Assembly: GCA_030762935.1 (NCBI GenBank) | Contig: CM060884.1 | Location: forward strand, 72,481,196 to 72,545,195 | Length of the DNA stretch: 64,000 nt | Source: Hymenopus coronatus | Taxonomy: Eukaryota; Arthropoda; Insecta; Mantodea; Hymenopodidae | Direction of reading: 5' to 3' | Shown: one piece after another, positions 1 through 11,089 of the stretch | How positions within the stretch are numbered: the first letter of the stretch is position 1 | Layout of the letters: every line of letters starts with the position of its first letter | The notes under the pieces: model-generated | Told to the model about the DNA's origin: nothing | What the model saw: the letters and a program-made list of their open reading frames with translations, nothing else | Database searches by the model: none | Position numbers and translations under genes: made by a program

Positions 1-711
1 ATTTACTTCATGCTATTCGAGAAAAAATTAGCAGAAATCGTCTTATTACTTGCTTCCTTGTAAGTAGAAGCGAAATAAGGGAGTACCATAGGTTAAAGTG
101 ACAGTCAAAAGCTGGTTGCTATGTGACTGAATTTCCTTTGTTTGTGTGGAAAGTTGACAAATTCCTGCATGAGAAAAGTATGCGTTTCAAAGCTGAAGCT
201 AAAAACAACGAATATCTTTAAAACGATCAATTCCACGAAAACAATGTATATGACATAAATTGTGTGTTTTAAAGTGCTCTACGTTTTCTGTGTGATACGT
301 TTTTGTCCATCTTTTCGGTTTAGCAGTTATGTAAAAATCCGTAAAATACACCCATAATAGTCTTCAGGGCTATTCCCAGAAAATTCAAGATATACATTTT
401 ATTTGTCAAGTGAATACATTTTTTCATGTAAACGGTAGTTTGAGGTGGGGGAATGTTCTTGAAAATCTTCATGTCGCATCTTTGAAAGGTACCAAGGTTA
501 AATACCAAATTTGGTTTTTAACGGGCTTTTCATTTTTGAGCTGTGCTGCCCACACACATACACACACACACGGACATTTTTCTAAAAATCCTTTTATTGG
601 ATTCAAGTGTTCTCAAAACATATATTTCTTGTGAAATCTCGGTTTCGAAATTTTGGCTGCAATACAATACCTTCTCTATACACTATGTACATAGTACGTG
701 TAGAGAAAGTA
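1..711 (+). repeat. Hairpin-ended repeat, cut by window start
   Basis: Begins mid-element (atttacttcatgct) and ends in the palindrome ctctatacactatgtacata followed by gtagagaaagtaaaa. CA microsatellite at 549-572. Confidence 0.92.
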
Positions 712-1253
712 AAAATTAAATTATATCCTGTATTTTTGGGGAAAATTCTCTGATGTCCTCTTTATTCTGGAGGATTTTTTCATAACTGGCAAGTCAAGCG
801 GGATAAACAAATTTACCTCCTCTTACAACGAAATGTATAGTGCAGCATTTTCTGTAAATGTTAATCTACATTAACATGAAATAGTTAAATAGGTTAGCAT
901 TCTAAAGTGGCTGTGTAAAATGAGGTAGATATGAAAAGTATGTTTTATATATTAACATTGTTTGTAGCAAATGTAGACAAATGTTCACTGTATACCCCCG
1001 CCGCTACATCCCTGCACTTGACAGTTGGGCGTTAAGTTGGTACACCCGCAAAAGACAGACGAACAGCTTTACCCGTTTGACTTTCCGTACCAATCAGAAA
1101 GCAACATTCCGGTCGGTCGGTCGGTCAGACAACGGAAACGGATCTAGATGCCGCACCGTTGACATATTTCCAACCACGTGCTCAGTTTGTGCGTTCAGCG
1201 GTTCCGTGCAAGCAACGAATTATTCATTGTTATTTATATTTCTTGTTATTTTT
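712..1253. other. Unassigned spacer
   Basis: No exon or known element was seen. It contains (GGTC)n at about 1112-1127 and the phrase ccctgcacttgacagtt (about 1011-1027), which recurs inverted at about 3428-3446 within similar flanks (ccgccgct). Confidence 0.6.
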
Positions 1254-2110
1254 TTTACTTTCTCTACACGTGCTACGTACAGTGTATATGGAAGGTATTG
1301 TATTACACCCCAAAATTCAATACCGAGATTTCACCGGAAATATATGTTTTGAGACACCCTAAATCTAAAAAAAGCATTTTTAGAAAAATGTCCGTGTGTT
1401 TGTCTGTCTGTCTGTCTGTCTGTATGTCTGTGGGCAGCATAGCTCAAAAATGAAAGACCGTTAAACACCAAACTTGGTATTTATCTTCCAAGGATGGGAC
1501 ACGAAGTCTTTCAAGAAAATCCCCCCACCCCAAACTACCCTTTACATGGAACCTTTTTCGAAACTTTTGAATTTCTTGAAAATGTCTCTTAACGATTTTG
1601 ATTAAAATATCGTATATTAAAGATATTTACCTCACAAACAAAATGAATATTTTGAATTTTCTGAGATTGCCTCTGAAGACTACTTTATTCTGAGTCAATT
1701 TTACGGTATTTAACATGGCTGCTAAACCGTAAACGATGGACAAAAACTTACCATTCAACAAATGTAGAGCACGTTAAAACACACAATTTATGTAGCATAC
1801 TTTTTTTCGTGGAACTGGTCGTTTTTTTTTTTAGATATTCCTTGTTTTTTGTTTTCAGCTTTGAAAAACTTATACTTTTCCCTTACAGGAAATATGTCAA
1901 CTCCTGTCCGTACAAATAGAGGAACTTGTCACATAGTAACCAGGTTTTGACTATCATTAGAACCTATGGTATCCCCTTATTCCGCTTCTACTAACAAGGA
2001 AGCAAGTAATAAGACTATTTTTGCTAATTGTTTCTCGATTAGATGAAGTAAATAGAATAATTTGTTACAGAGATGTAGAGAAAGTCATGTGAATGGAACA
2101 CATCAGATTT
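1254..2110 (-). repeat. Hairpin-ended repeat, full length
   Basis: Complete copy from ACTTTCTCTACACGTG to ATGGAACACATCAGA in a T run at each end. The microsatellite is (TCTG)n at about 1400-1430 instead of CA. It is a good reference copy of about 0.85 kb. Confidence 0.93.
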
Positions 2111-2838
2111 TTTTTTCTATATTGTCATAAATACGTAATGTATGCCACATAGTTGTAGTATCACTGTTATTTTCAGTTAACGTCAATAATAACCAATTAG
2201 TTTCATTATTGATCGGCATTCATTTACTATATACACTGTTTATATTCGTATTTATTCGACGTGGGCATCAAAAATACAGAAAGGGTTGGAAACCTTTGAG
2301 ATGGGATACATTTGGATGGTGGGGCAGGCAAACAGTCGGAGTATTTGGAGAAAGATGAAGAACCGCCTCTATGATATTGACAGACAGCAAATAATTGCGC
2401 AATGCACAGAGAATGTTTCACTAGAAGTACAGTCTGGGCTAAAATCGGAGTGTGGTATGGAGCAATACATCAAAACAGGTACCAAACTCATTAGAGAGGG
2501 GCTCGCGTGGATTGGACTAGCAGCTTGGAGGAGCACGAAAATTGCTGACGAGAATGGTTCGAGAATCTGACCCATTTGCGAGGAGGAAGAGTCGTGGACC
2601 CACATCTTGGCAAGATGTAGGGGTACGGAGGAATGGCGGGAAAAATATTTGCCGCGATTCTTTACCACCGCGAATGTAGAGCTAGAAGCATGTTGGACGC
2701 TACTGGCAGGCACGGAAAGCATTGATGGGCTAGATAAATTTATACTTAAGGCAAGACAGCTGAGATCTGAGAAGGCTGCCAGTAGAGAAGGGGTAGGAGG
2801 GATAAGTACAACTAAACAAAAGAGACTACAATGCCTTT

Positions 2839-2848
<10 letters not shown>

Positions 2849-2884
<36 letters not shown>
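2849..2884. repeat. (CA)/(TA)n microsatellite
   Basis: A short CA run passes into about 17 TA dinucleotides inside the 3' UTR of the first non-LTR copy. The second copy has only a few TA steps at the same place, so this is a copy-specific expansion. Confidence 0.9.
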
Positions 2885-2887
<3 letters not shown>

Positions 2888-3035
2888 GTTATGGTTTTAT
2901 ATATTGTGTATATATTATGTGTATATATATTTAAGTGTAATTATCTATTATAAGAGGATGCATTTATGAAGGTGTACTCTGTGCTGTAAATTTAAATTGC
3001 TATATTTGAATATCTGTGTATCTTTTTTTTCGGTT

Positions 3036-3250
3036 ATACTCTTTTAATTCTTTGTTGTTGTTTTAATATTGCCTTTGGTCGTGTATTACTTTTGTCTTTT
3101 ATTTTCGTGTATACTCTTTTAATTCTTTGTTGTTGTTTTAATATTGCCTTTGGTCGTGTATTACTTTTGTCTTTTATTTTCGTGTTTACTCTTTTAATTT
3201 TTTGTTGTTTTTTAACATTGCTTTTTAGTAAGTATTACAAAAGCATGTAT
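3036..3250 (+). repeat. 75 bp tandem triplication in retrotransposon 3' UTR
   Basis: The phrase ATACTCTTTTAATTCTTTG recurs at 3036 and 3111 and, with changes, at 3186, giving a 75 bp period. Units 1 and 2 are near-identical and unit 3 is diverged. The second retrotransposon copy has a single unit at about 5900, so the amplification happened in this copy or its lineage. Confidence 0.88.
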
Positions 3251-3533
3251 GGTCTGTGGACCCGTGCGGTTGTTGAATTTCTATGTATATTATTGTTATG
3301 TCAATAAATACACTTATATTCGAATTTACACACGATAGAGTCATTTGTAATCAGCTGTTGTTGTTTACTAGTTATTCTGGCAACGCCGCAAAGGCAGCAT
3401 AGCCAACTTTACGCGAAACCACCCGAACTGTCAAGTGCAGGGATTCAGCGGCGGAGGTATAGATTCGAGTATTATAGAGGATCTCATATTCCTGCTAGTA
3501 ACGTTAAAGCATAAATATAAATGAAGATCTTAC

Positions 3534-3676
3534 CTCCCGGCCAGTGAACGGATCGCTGTCTCCCCAGAAAATGGCCACCGGTGTCGTAATATCCGACACT
3601 TGATACTCTAGTGGAATAGATCTCTTGTATACCTTCATATTACCTTCCTGTCCAAGGTCATACTTGGAAAACTTCC
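3534..3676 (-). CDS. Acid lipase family gene, exon E with catalytic Asp region
   Basis: After a TATTTCTTTCCAG acceptor, this 143-base exon completes the split Gly of exon D and encodes KFSKYDLGQEGNMKVYKR, then SIPLEYQVSDITTPVAIFWG, then DSDPFTGRE. The GKF-YD-G-GN-Y pattern and PVAIFWGDSD correspond to the family region that carries the catalytic Asp (second D of GDSD, by alignment from memory). The donor is GAG/GTAAG in phase 0. The next exon should carry the HLDF-type catalytic His. I looked for it from here down to position 1 on the minus strand and did not find it, so it probably lies off the left edge. A hairpin repeat begins 43 bp upstream of the acceptor. Confidence 0.93.
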
Positions 3677-3718
3677 CTGGAAAGAAATACAAGGAAACAT
3701 ATAGAGGTTTCTAGAGCA

Positions 3719-4407
3719 AAAATCTGATGTGTTTCATTCACATGACTGTCTACATCTCTGCAACAAATTATTGTTAATGGAGAAAAATTAGCAGAAATCG
3801 TCTTATTATTTGCTTCCTTGTACATAGAAGCGAAATAAGGGAGTACCATAGCTTAAAGTGATAGTCAAAAGCTGGTTGCTATGTGACTGAAGTTCCTTTA
3901 TTTGTATTGACACGAGTTGACAAATTCCTGTATAAGAAAAATATGTTTGTTTAAAGGAAAGCCATTCGCGATCTATATTTTTTGTGCAGTAAGTTTTTGT
4001 ATATCTCTTACGGTTTAGCAGTTAAGCACAATTCGACAAAATTCATCCAGAATAAAGAGGTCTTCAGAGTCTATTTCCGGAAAGGTCAAGATATACATTT
4101 TATTTGGGATGTAAATATCATTAATATACAATAATTTAATCAAAATCGTTATTGCTATTTTAGAAAAATCCAACATTTCGAAATTTTTTTTATATTATAA
4201 GGTTAGTTTGGCGTGGGGGAATTTTCCTCTAAACCTTAGTGTTACATCCTCTAAACTTATATACCACGTTTCGCATTTTACCGACTTTTCGTTTTTGATT
4301 TATCGTGTTCACAGACACACGGACACACACAGACACAGGGACTTTTTTTTAGAAATACATTTTTTCCTAAAATGTCTATTCTACATACGGAACTAGAGAA
4401 AGTGAAA
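3719..4407 (+). repeat. Hairpin-ended repeat
   Basis: Starts AAAAATCTGATGTG 43 bp upstream of the exon E acceptor and ends at aactagagaaagtg. It belongs to the subfamily with the tttatcgtgttcacagacac phrase; the last palindrome arm is shortened. Confidence 0.88.
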
Positions 4408-4429
4408 ACTAATTTACTCTCAATTTCAT

Positions 4430-4920
4430 CATGGTTTGTATTTATATTCCTTGGTTATTTTTCAGGCCCGTCACATAGAAAATTGATACAGCCTGGGATG
4501 AGTCAATTTTTGGCAACCTCAAGGCTCACCTTGAAGTAAAACACCATTGCAACAGGTAACCTTATGTGCTCGGAAGTGTACATATTAGGCAGATAAAGCA
4601 TAGCATTCTCCCAAAAATTCGATACCGAAATTTCACAAATGTAAGGTATGTTTAGTGAGCGAGAGTGAGGCTACTTTTTTGGGGGGGGGGAGGAGGCCTC
4701 AGGTGTTAACTATTTAGCCATCAGGAGAGAGAAGGAAGTTAATGCGGTGAGGAAGGCTACACGTTTAATTTGCAGTCTTTAAGGAGCTTTATAATTGCAA
4801 GGTAAACTGGTTTTTTGGCACGGCTGTAATATAGTATCTGCTGATTCTGGTGGGTAAAGAGACGGAAAGTCTATGTAGATTGCGGAACAGAGAAAAACGA
4901 TGGGAAATGTAACACTAACA
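4430..4920. other. Mostly unassigned sequence
   Basis: Holds a ~75 bp fragment of a hairpin repeat (4577-4650, with cccaaaaattcgataccga) and a G10 run at 4680. The rest has no recognised feature and does not match the region upstream of the first retrotransposon copy. Confidence 0.6.
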
Positions 4921-6035
4921 ACAGTATGGAGGAATGGCGGGAAAAATATTTACCGCGATGCTTTACCACCGCGAATGTAGAGCTAGGAGCATGTTGGACG
5001 CTACTGGCAGGCACGGAAGACGTGGACGGGCTAGGTAACTTTATACTTAAGGAAAGACAGCTGAGACCTGAGAAGGCTGCCAGTAGAGAAGGGGGTAGGG
5101 GAGATAAGTACAGCTAAACGAAAGTGACTACAATGCCTTTACATATATATTTGGTTATACTTAGGTCACTGTTTTGTTATGGTTTTATATATTGTGTATA
5201 TATTAAATGTATATATTTCTTTTAAGTGTATTTATCTATTATAAGAGGGTACATTTGTGCTTCTGAATTAAGTGTATTCTGTGCTGTAAATTTAACCCTT
5301 AGCTGCCTGCATTAGTTTACTGCAATACCGCTTTTCCTTTAATTCAAGTTTAAAACTGGAGCTGTAATAAAAATACATGGGAATAATACTGTAAAATTAT
5401 TATATAAAATAATAGAGAAAATAGAAACGAAAATAGATTCTTTATTAATATTTTTCTTCCCAATTAAAAGTTTAAATTCTTCTACACCAGTTACCAAAAA
5501 GTGGTTCAAATAGCCATGAGTGTTAGATGATAGATAATGGACTGGCGAGCCATTCAAAGCCAAATGTTGCAAGCTCAAAACCCTGTGACTGTGATAAAGA
5601 GTGGGAAGAGCCCAAGTAAAATAATTGGTGTAATGCTTGGAAGTTAATGGGGTTACATTTGACTGTATTAATGCGGGTTTTATTCTTTTGTTTATTTAAA
5701 AAAATCTCTGCAATTTTAGTACAAATGTATATATTTTTAAAATATAAAACAGTCTTGATTACTTGTCGTTTATGGTTGAAGGTTAGTATAACATGAAATT
5801 AATCCTAGAGTACAACCCTATTGGTATAGTTAGGTTTAAAACAAGCGCAACTTATAGGGTTAAATTGTGTATTTGAATATCTTTGCGTTTTTATTTTAGT
5901 GTTAATTCTTTTAATTCTTTGTTGTTGTTTTACTATTGCCTTTTAATGTATATTACAAAAACACGTACGGTCTGTAGATCCGTGAGATTTTAGAAGTGTA
6001 ATGTATGATATTAGGTGAGTAAATACACTTATTCA
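4921..6035 (+). pseudogene. Non-LTR retrotransposon 3' end, copy 2, interrupted by a MITE
   Basis: This is a shorter 3' end of the same family as 2237-3332. Coding remnant MEEWREKYLPRCFTTANVEL and CWTLLAGTEDVDGLGNF is followed by the same 3' UTR phrases (tattgtgtatatatta, gtgctgtaaatttaa, ggtctgtagatccgtg) and a similar AATACACTTA end. The UTR is split at the TTAA at 5292 by a 564 bp insert, after which the UTR resumes at ATTGTGTATTTGAATATC. Its 5' junction near 4921 is a truncation; upstream sequence does not match copy 1. Confidence 0.8.
5296..5859. mobile_element. piggyBac-like MITE, copy 1
   Basis: A 564 bp non-coding insert is flanked by TTAA on both sides (5292-5295 and 5860-5863), and comparison with the first retrotransposon copy shows the empty site. 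Ends are CCCTTAGCTGC and, reversed, CCCTATAAGTTGC, an imperfect inverted repeat. TTAA duplication and CCC-starting termini are the signature of the piggyBac superfamily. No transposase is encoded. A related element lies at 20844. Confidence 0.75.
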
Positions 6036-6477
6036 TTTATTATTTAGACTACTATAGTTCATGTAGAGAAACATTACAGGCCATACTCTTAATGATAACA
6101 AGGGGAGTCTCAACCTCAGGTGCTGTTGAACGTTTAGAGCTGTTAAAGTAACTAATAAATATTACATGCCCTACGTTATGCAAATTATTAATGATTCTTG
6201 TACCTTATAAACTCTTTGATTCATAGTTTCTAATTTCAAATTACTTTTGCTTTCGTTTTATATTCAGTTCTTTTTAGCATTTATTTTATGGTTTTCCTAC
6301 CTCATATTTTACACAACACAAATCTTATCTTAGCTCTGGAAAGTTACGCTAGAAATATAGGGGTCTTTTCAATGTCACTTGAAGCTTTAAACAGTTATAA
6401 ATATTACAACATTTGAGATAGGATAAAAACAAAAAGTGACAAACTGAACAACAAATGGAAATTGATTTTATTTTTCT

Positions 6478-7330
6478 GTTTACTTTCTCTACACGTACTA
6501 TGTACATAGTGCATAGAGAAGGTATTGTATTGCACCCAAAAATTCGATACCGAGATTTCACCGGAAATATGTTTTAGGACCCCCTGAATCCAAAAGAGCA
6601 CTTTTAGAAAAAAATCCATGTGTGTATGTGTGTGTTTTGAGTGTTTCTGTGAGCAGCACAGCTCAAAAACGAAAAAACCCTTAAAAACCAAACTTGCTAT
6701 TTAAGTTTGGTATCTTCCAAGGATGCGACACGAAGATTTTCAAGAAAATCCCCCCACCCCCAACTACCCTTTACATGGAAAAAATTTCGATAATTTTGAT
6801 TTTCTTAAAAATATCTGTAAGGATTTTGATTGAAATCTCTTTTACTTAAAATATTTACCTGCCAAAATAAAATGTATAACTTGAATTTTCTGGAAATATC
6901 CTCTAAAGACCTCTTTATTATTGATTATTTTTATTGAATTTTGTATAATTGGTAAAGCGTAAGAGATAGACAAAAACTCACTACTCAAAAAATGTAGATC
7001 AGGATAAAACACACAATTTATGTCATTTAAATTCTGATCGTTTTTGAGATATTCCTTGTTATTAGTTTCAACTTTGAGAAACTTATACTTTTCTCATACA
7101 GGAATTTGTTAGCTCGTGTCCTTACAAACAAAGGAACCTGAGTAACATAGCAACCAGCTTTTGACTATCACTTTAACCTATGGTACCCCGTTATTTCGCT
7201 TCTACTTAAAGGAAGCAAGTATTAAGATTATTTCTGCTAATTTTTTCTCGGTTAGAATGAAGTAAATAGAAGCATGATCTTTTTAACAATAATTTGTTAC
7301 AGAGATGTAGAGAAAGTGATGTGTGTTAAG
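6478..7330 (-). repeat. Hairpin-ended repeat, full length
   Basis: Palindrome end at 6480-6515 and tail gatgtagagaaagtgatgtg; the last bases of the outer hairpin have diverged. Confidence 0.92.
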
Positions 7331-7614
7331 AGCTTGTAGTTGGCCTGCCCGTCTAATGCTGCATTAGTCACCGTTAATGGTCACACACGAGTGACCTTAA
7401 CATGCTCTTCGGTGACATATCATGATGTGGTGGTGTTCCTTATTGGTGCTCTGATAATATATGACCTCTCTTTACTCCAAGGGTTTTCAATCCCAGGGAC
7501 ATCCCCCTGGAGAGGGCATATAACAGTCTTAAGTATGCATTTCTCAAATTTGGAAAATGCACAGTATTAAAGATAATCCGGTACCTATACAAAGCATTAG
7601 TGATATTTTCTCAA

Positions 7615-8853
7615 AACCAATAACAATAAACTCCACGAAAAAAATGTATATAACATAAACTGTGCGTTTTAATGCGCTCTACATTTTCTGTGCTGCAAAA
7701 TTTTGTCCATCTCTTACGGTTTAGCAGTTATGCAAAATTCCGTAAAATCCATCCAGAATAAAGTAGTCTTCAGAGGATATTCCCAGAAAATTCAAGATAT
7801 ACGTTTTATTTTTTAGTTAAATATCTTTAATATACGAAATTTTAACCAAAATCGTTAGAGCCATTGCTGAGAAAATAAAATGTTCGAAAAAAGTTACATG
7901 TGAAAAGTGTTTGGGGTGGGGGATTTTTCTCAAAATCTTCGTGTCGCATCCCTTAAACTAAACTTCAATACCAACTTTGGTATTTTTCAGACTTTTCGTT
8001 TTTGAGCTATCGTGTTCACAGACACACGGAGACACACACACAGACACGGACCTTTTTCTGAAGATGCTTTTTTTGGTTATAAGGGGCCTTAAAACATATT
8101 TCCGGGGAAATCTCGGTAACAAATTTTTGGTTGGAGTGCAATACTTTCTCTCTACACTATGTACATAGTACGTATAGAGAAAGTAATAAGGGAATACGGT
8201 AAGCTAAACAGGCAGTCAAATGTTTTAAAGCGTGGTTGCTATGGGATTGAAATCCGTTTATTTGTATGGCCAGGAGTTGACAAGTTCCTGTATGAGAAAA
8301 ATTTAAATATTTTAAAACTGAAATCAATAATAATGAATATCCTGAAAACTACCAAATCCATGAAAATGGTATATAATATAAATTGTGTTTTAAGGTGATC
8401 CTCATTTTTTATGTATAGTAAGCTTTTGCCTTATCTGTTATACAAAATAAATAGGTTTATAGTCGATATTCCCCGAAAAATAAAGGTATACATTTGATTT
8501 GTCATGTAAATATAAGAAAATTTAATCATAACCGTTAGAACCAGTTTTGAGAAAATCAAAATTGTCGAAATGTTTTCCATGTAAAGGGTAGTTTGGGGTG
8601 GTGGATTTTCTTGAACATCTTTGTGTCGCATCTTTGGAAGATACCAAATTTAAATACCGAGTTTGGTTTTTAACGGTCTTTTCATTTTTGAGCTATGCTG
8701 ACCACAGACACACACGCATACGGACATTTTTCTAAAGATGCTTTTTTTTTGGATTCAGGGGGTCTCAAAACATATATTACTGGTGTTATCTCGGTATAGG
8801 GTTTTTTGTGCAATACAATACCTTCTCCATATACTATGTACATGGACCAAAGC
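7615..8853 (+). repeat. Two hairpin-ended repeats, head to tail
   Basis: Copy one (7615-8185) lacks its first ~350 bp and ends tatagagaaagta; copy two (8186-8853) begins mid-element (aataagggaatacgg) and is cut near the mariner fold-back. Both have CA stretches. Confidence 0.88.
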
Positions 8854-8855
8854 TA

Positions 8856-9543
8856 CGAGGGCCTTTATTTTTTTTCAACTTCCTATAAATGAAAAGCAAG
8901 TTCACAGAAAACAATTATTTTATTACTAAAAGTTTTGTACACTTATGGTTACTTTTCAACATAATCACCGAAAAGATTCAGACATTTATCGTATCTGTGC
9001 ACAAACTTTGCAATAACCGCTTCAGAAATTGTTGCCGCCAATGATTTCAAATGCACATTGACGTTGTTTTGAAGATCTTCATCGGTTTGAAAGTGCTGCC
9101 CCCCTAGCCACGTCTTCAGTTCACGGAAAAGGTGAAAGTCGCTGGGTTCCAGGTCAGGACTGTACTACGGATGATCGAAAATGTCCCATTGAAATTGTTC
9201 AAGGAGCCGATGGGTTGTGCCAGCAGTGTGTGGACGAGCGTTGTCATGGATCAACACAATTCCTGAAGTCAGCATTCCTCTTCGTTTGTTTGGAATGGCT
9301 CTCCGCAAACGTCGTAAAGTACAAAGATCTTCAAAACAACGACAATGCTCATTTGAAATCATTGGCGGCAACATTTTTTGAAGCGGGTATTGCAAAGCTT
9401 GTGCACAGGTACGATAAATGTCTCAATCTTTTTGGTGATTATGTTGAAAAGTAACCATAAGTGTACAAAACTTTTAGTAATAAAGTAATGAAATTGTCTT
9501 TTATTGATAGCCTATCGGTGGTTGAAAAACAAAACGGCCCTCG
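8856..9543 (-). mobile_element. mariner-derived fold-back element, copy 1
   Basis: This 688 bp element is flanked by TA (8854-8855, 9544-9545) with ends CGAGGGCC and GGCCCTCG. The left part, read on the minus strand, is the C-terminal half of a mariner transposase: GIVLIHDNARPHTAGTTHRL, LEQFQWDIFDHP, then the SLAATI region to the end of the protein. The right arm (about 9325-9543) is an inverted copy of the last ~220 bp and on the plus strand encodes HRYDKCLNLFGDYVEK and a stop. The normal 5' half is therefore replaced by an inverted duplicate of the 3' half. It is non-autonomous. Strand refers to the longer coding arm. Confidence 0.85.
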
Positions 9544-9618
9544 TAATTTGTTTTTCTATCACTTTTAAGGGAGTTATTGTACGGCCATGGTATTTAAAGA
9601 AATACTGATGTGATCATA

Positions 9619-9811
9619 ATAATATAATGATGATTCAGTAGAAACATTTAGTCATATAAATCCGGCTGACGAGAGTGCAAGAATTCAGGGTTTTAAATGG
9701 GTACATTTGTAACATTCCATCAATTGGTGATGGGCTACTCCAGTTGCACATCACGCACAGCATGTCTGCCCATCAATATCGTGACGCTCCATGTGCTGTA
9801 TTGGATATTTT
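9619..9811 (+). repeat. Duplicated unique segment, left copy
   Basis: Shares aaatccggctgN-gagagtg, gttttaaatgggtacattt, gatgggctactccagttgca and catgtctgcccatcaatatc with 10640-10884. It ends at GGATATTTT, where a hairpin repeat begins. Confidence 0.85.
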
Positions 9812-10596
9812 ACTTTCTCTACACGTATTATGTACATAGTGTATAGAGAAGGTATTTTAATGCATCCAAAAATTCGATACCGAGATTTTATCGTAAATAC
9901 ATGTTTTGGGTCCCTCTGATTCTAAAAAGAGCATTTCTGGAAAAAGGTCCATGTGTGTGCGTGTGTGTCTGCGGTCAGCATAGCTCAAAACTGAAAACAC
10001 CGTTAAATACTAAACTTGGTATTTAAGTTTGGCATCTTGCAAGGATGCGACATGAAGATCTTTAAGGAAGTCCTTCCCATTGCTAACTACCCTTTACATG
10101 GAATTCTTTTCGAAAGTTTTGATTTTCTCAAAAGTGGCTCTAAATATTTTGATTAAAATATCTTATGTTTAAGATATTTACAGGCCGAATAATATGTATA
10201 TGTTTCATTTTCTGGGAATAGCCTCTGAAGACTACTTTATTATGGATGAATTTTATGGAATTTTGCATAACTGCTAAACCGTATGAGATACACAAAAACT
10301 TACCACACAAAAAATGTAGAGGACGTTAAAACACACACTTTATGTTATATACATTTTTTGTGGAGTTGGTCGTTTTTCAGATATACCTTGTCTTTTTCTG
10401 TTTTAGAAAACTTATACTTTTCTCATACAGGAATTGTCAACTCGTGTCCATACAAACAAAGGAACTTTATTCACATAACTACCAGCTTTTGACTATCCCT
10501 TATTTCGCTTCTACTTTCAAGGAAGCAAATAATAAGACTATTTCTGCTAATTGTTTCTCGATTAACCTGAATGGCTTTCTGATGGAACACATCAGG
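9812..10596 (-). repeat. Hairpin-ended repeat between duplicated flanks
   Basis: Full-length, starting ACTTTCTCTACACGTATT right after GGATATTTT and ending aacacatcagg followed by T5. It lies between the two copies of the 9619/10640 segment. Confidence 0.92.
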
Positions 10597-10639
10597 TTTT
10601 TATCTTTTTTTCAAGACTTCATTTTCAAATAAATACTCT

Positions 10640-10884
10640 CTGATGATAATATAATACAATATGTTGATTTTGTAGGAAAATTTAGTAATTTAAATCCGGC
10701 TGCAGAGAGTGGAAGAATTCGGGGTTTTAAATGGGTACATTTTTAACATTTCCACAAAAGTAGGCATTCATTAATTGGTGATGGGCTACTCCAGTTGCAC
10801 ATCACGTAGCATATCGCCCATCACACACAGCATGTCTGCCCATCAATATCGTGACGGTCCAAGTGCTGTATTAGATATTTTTTG
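10640..10884 (+). repeat. Duplicated unique segment, right copy
   Basis: Same segment as 9619-9811, with an extra ~24 bp (gtagcatatcgcccatcaca) after the gttgcacatcac phrase. It runs through AGATATTTTTTGTTATC without a hairpin repeat at the corresponding point. Confidence 0.85.
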
Positions 10885-11089
10885 TTATCATTTTTGTTCA
10901 TTACTTTTCCCAGTGGAATATCCCAGTGGGGTGTTTACAAGCGTTTGGTATCCGCACAAATGTGATTCTGGTACATCCAACCCTCCTGGTAATTAACTAT
11001 TTTTATCTTTTTTTTTTTACATCGGCTGATACTAGATCTATTTCCACCACTAATATGTTTAGTCTCTAAAACGAAAAAAAATTCCCACT

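Larger units (their letters stand above)
2237..3332 (+). pseudogene. Non-LTR retrotransposon 3' end, copy 1
   Basis: The C-terminal end of a LINE-type ORF2 is readable from about 2237: YSTWASKIQKGLETFEMG, WRKMKNRLYDIDRQQIIAQC, then an in-frame TGA at 2568-2570, then PICEEEESWTHILARC and GTEEWREKYLPRFF. The C-x2-C-x7-H-x4-C zinc knuckle, where the stop replaces the first Cys, is typical of LINE ORF2 C-termini. The reverse transcriptase and endonuclease are absent, so this is a 5'-truncated copy, as usual for target-primed insertion. The 3' UTR contains a (TA)n run at about 2849-2884 and three 75 bp tandem units from 3036, and ends near AATAAATACACTTA. The clade was not determined. Confidence 0.82.

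Noticed and set aside
1..3533. Search for the final lipase exon with the catalytic His (HLDF-type)
   Set aside because: No minus-strand match to the motif with splice sites; the stretch is a retrotransposon, hairpin repeats and unassigned spacer.
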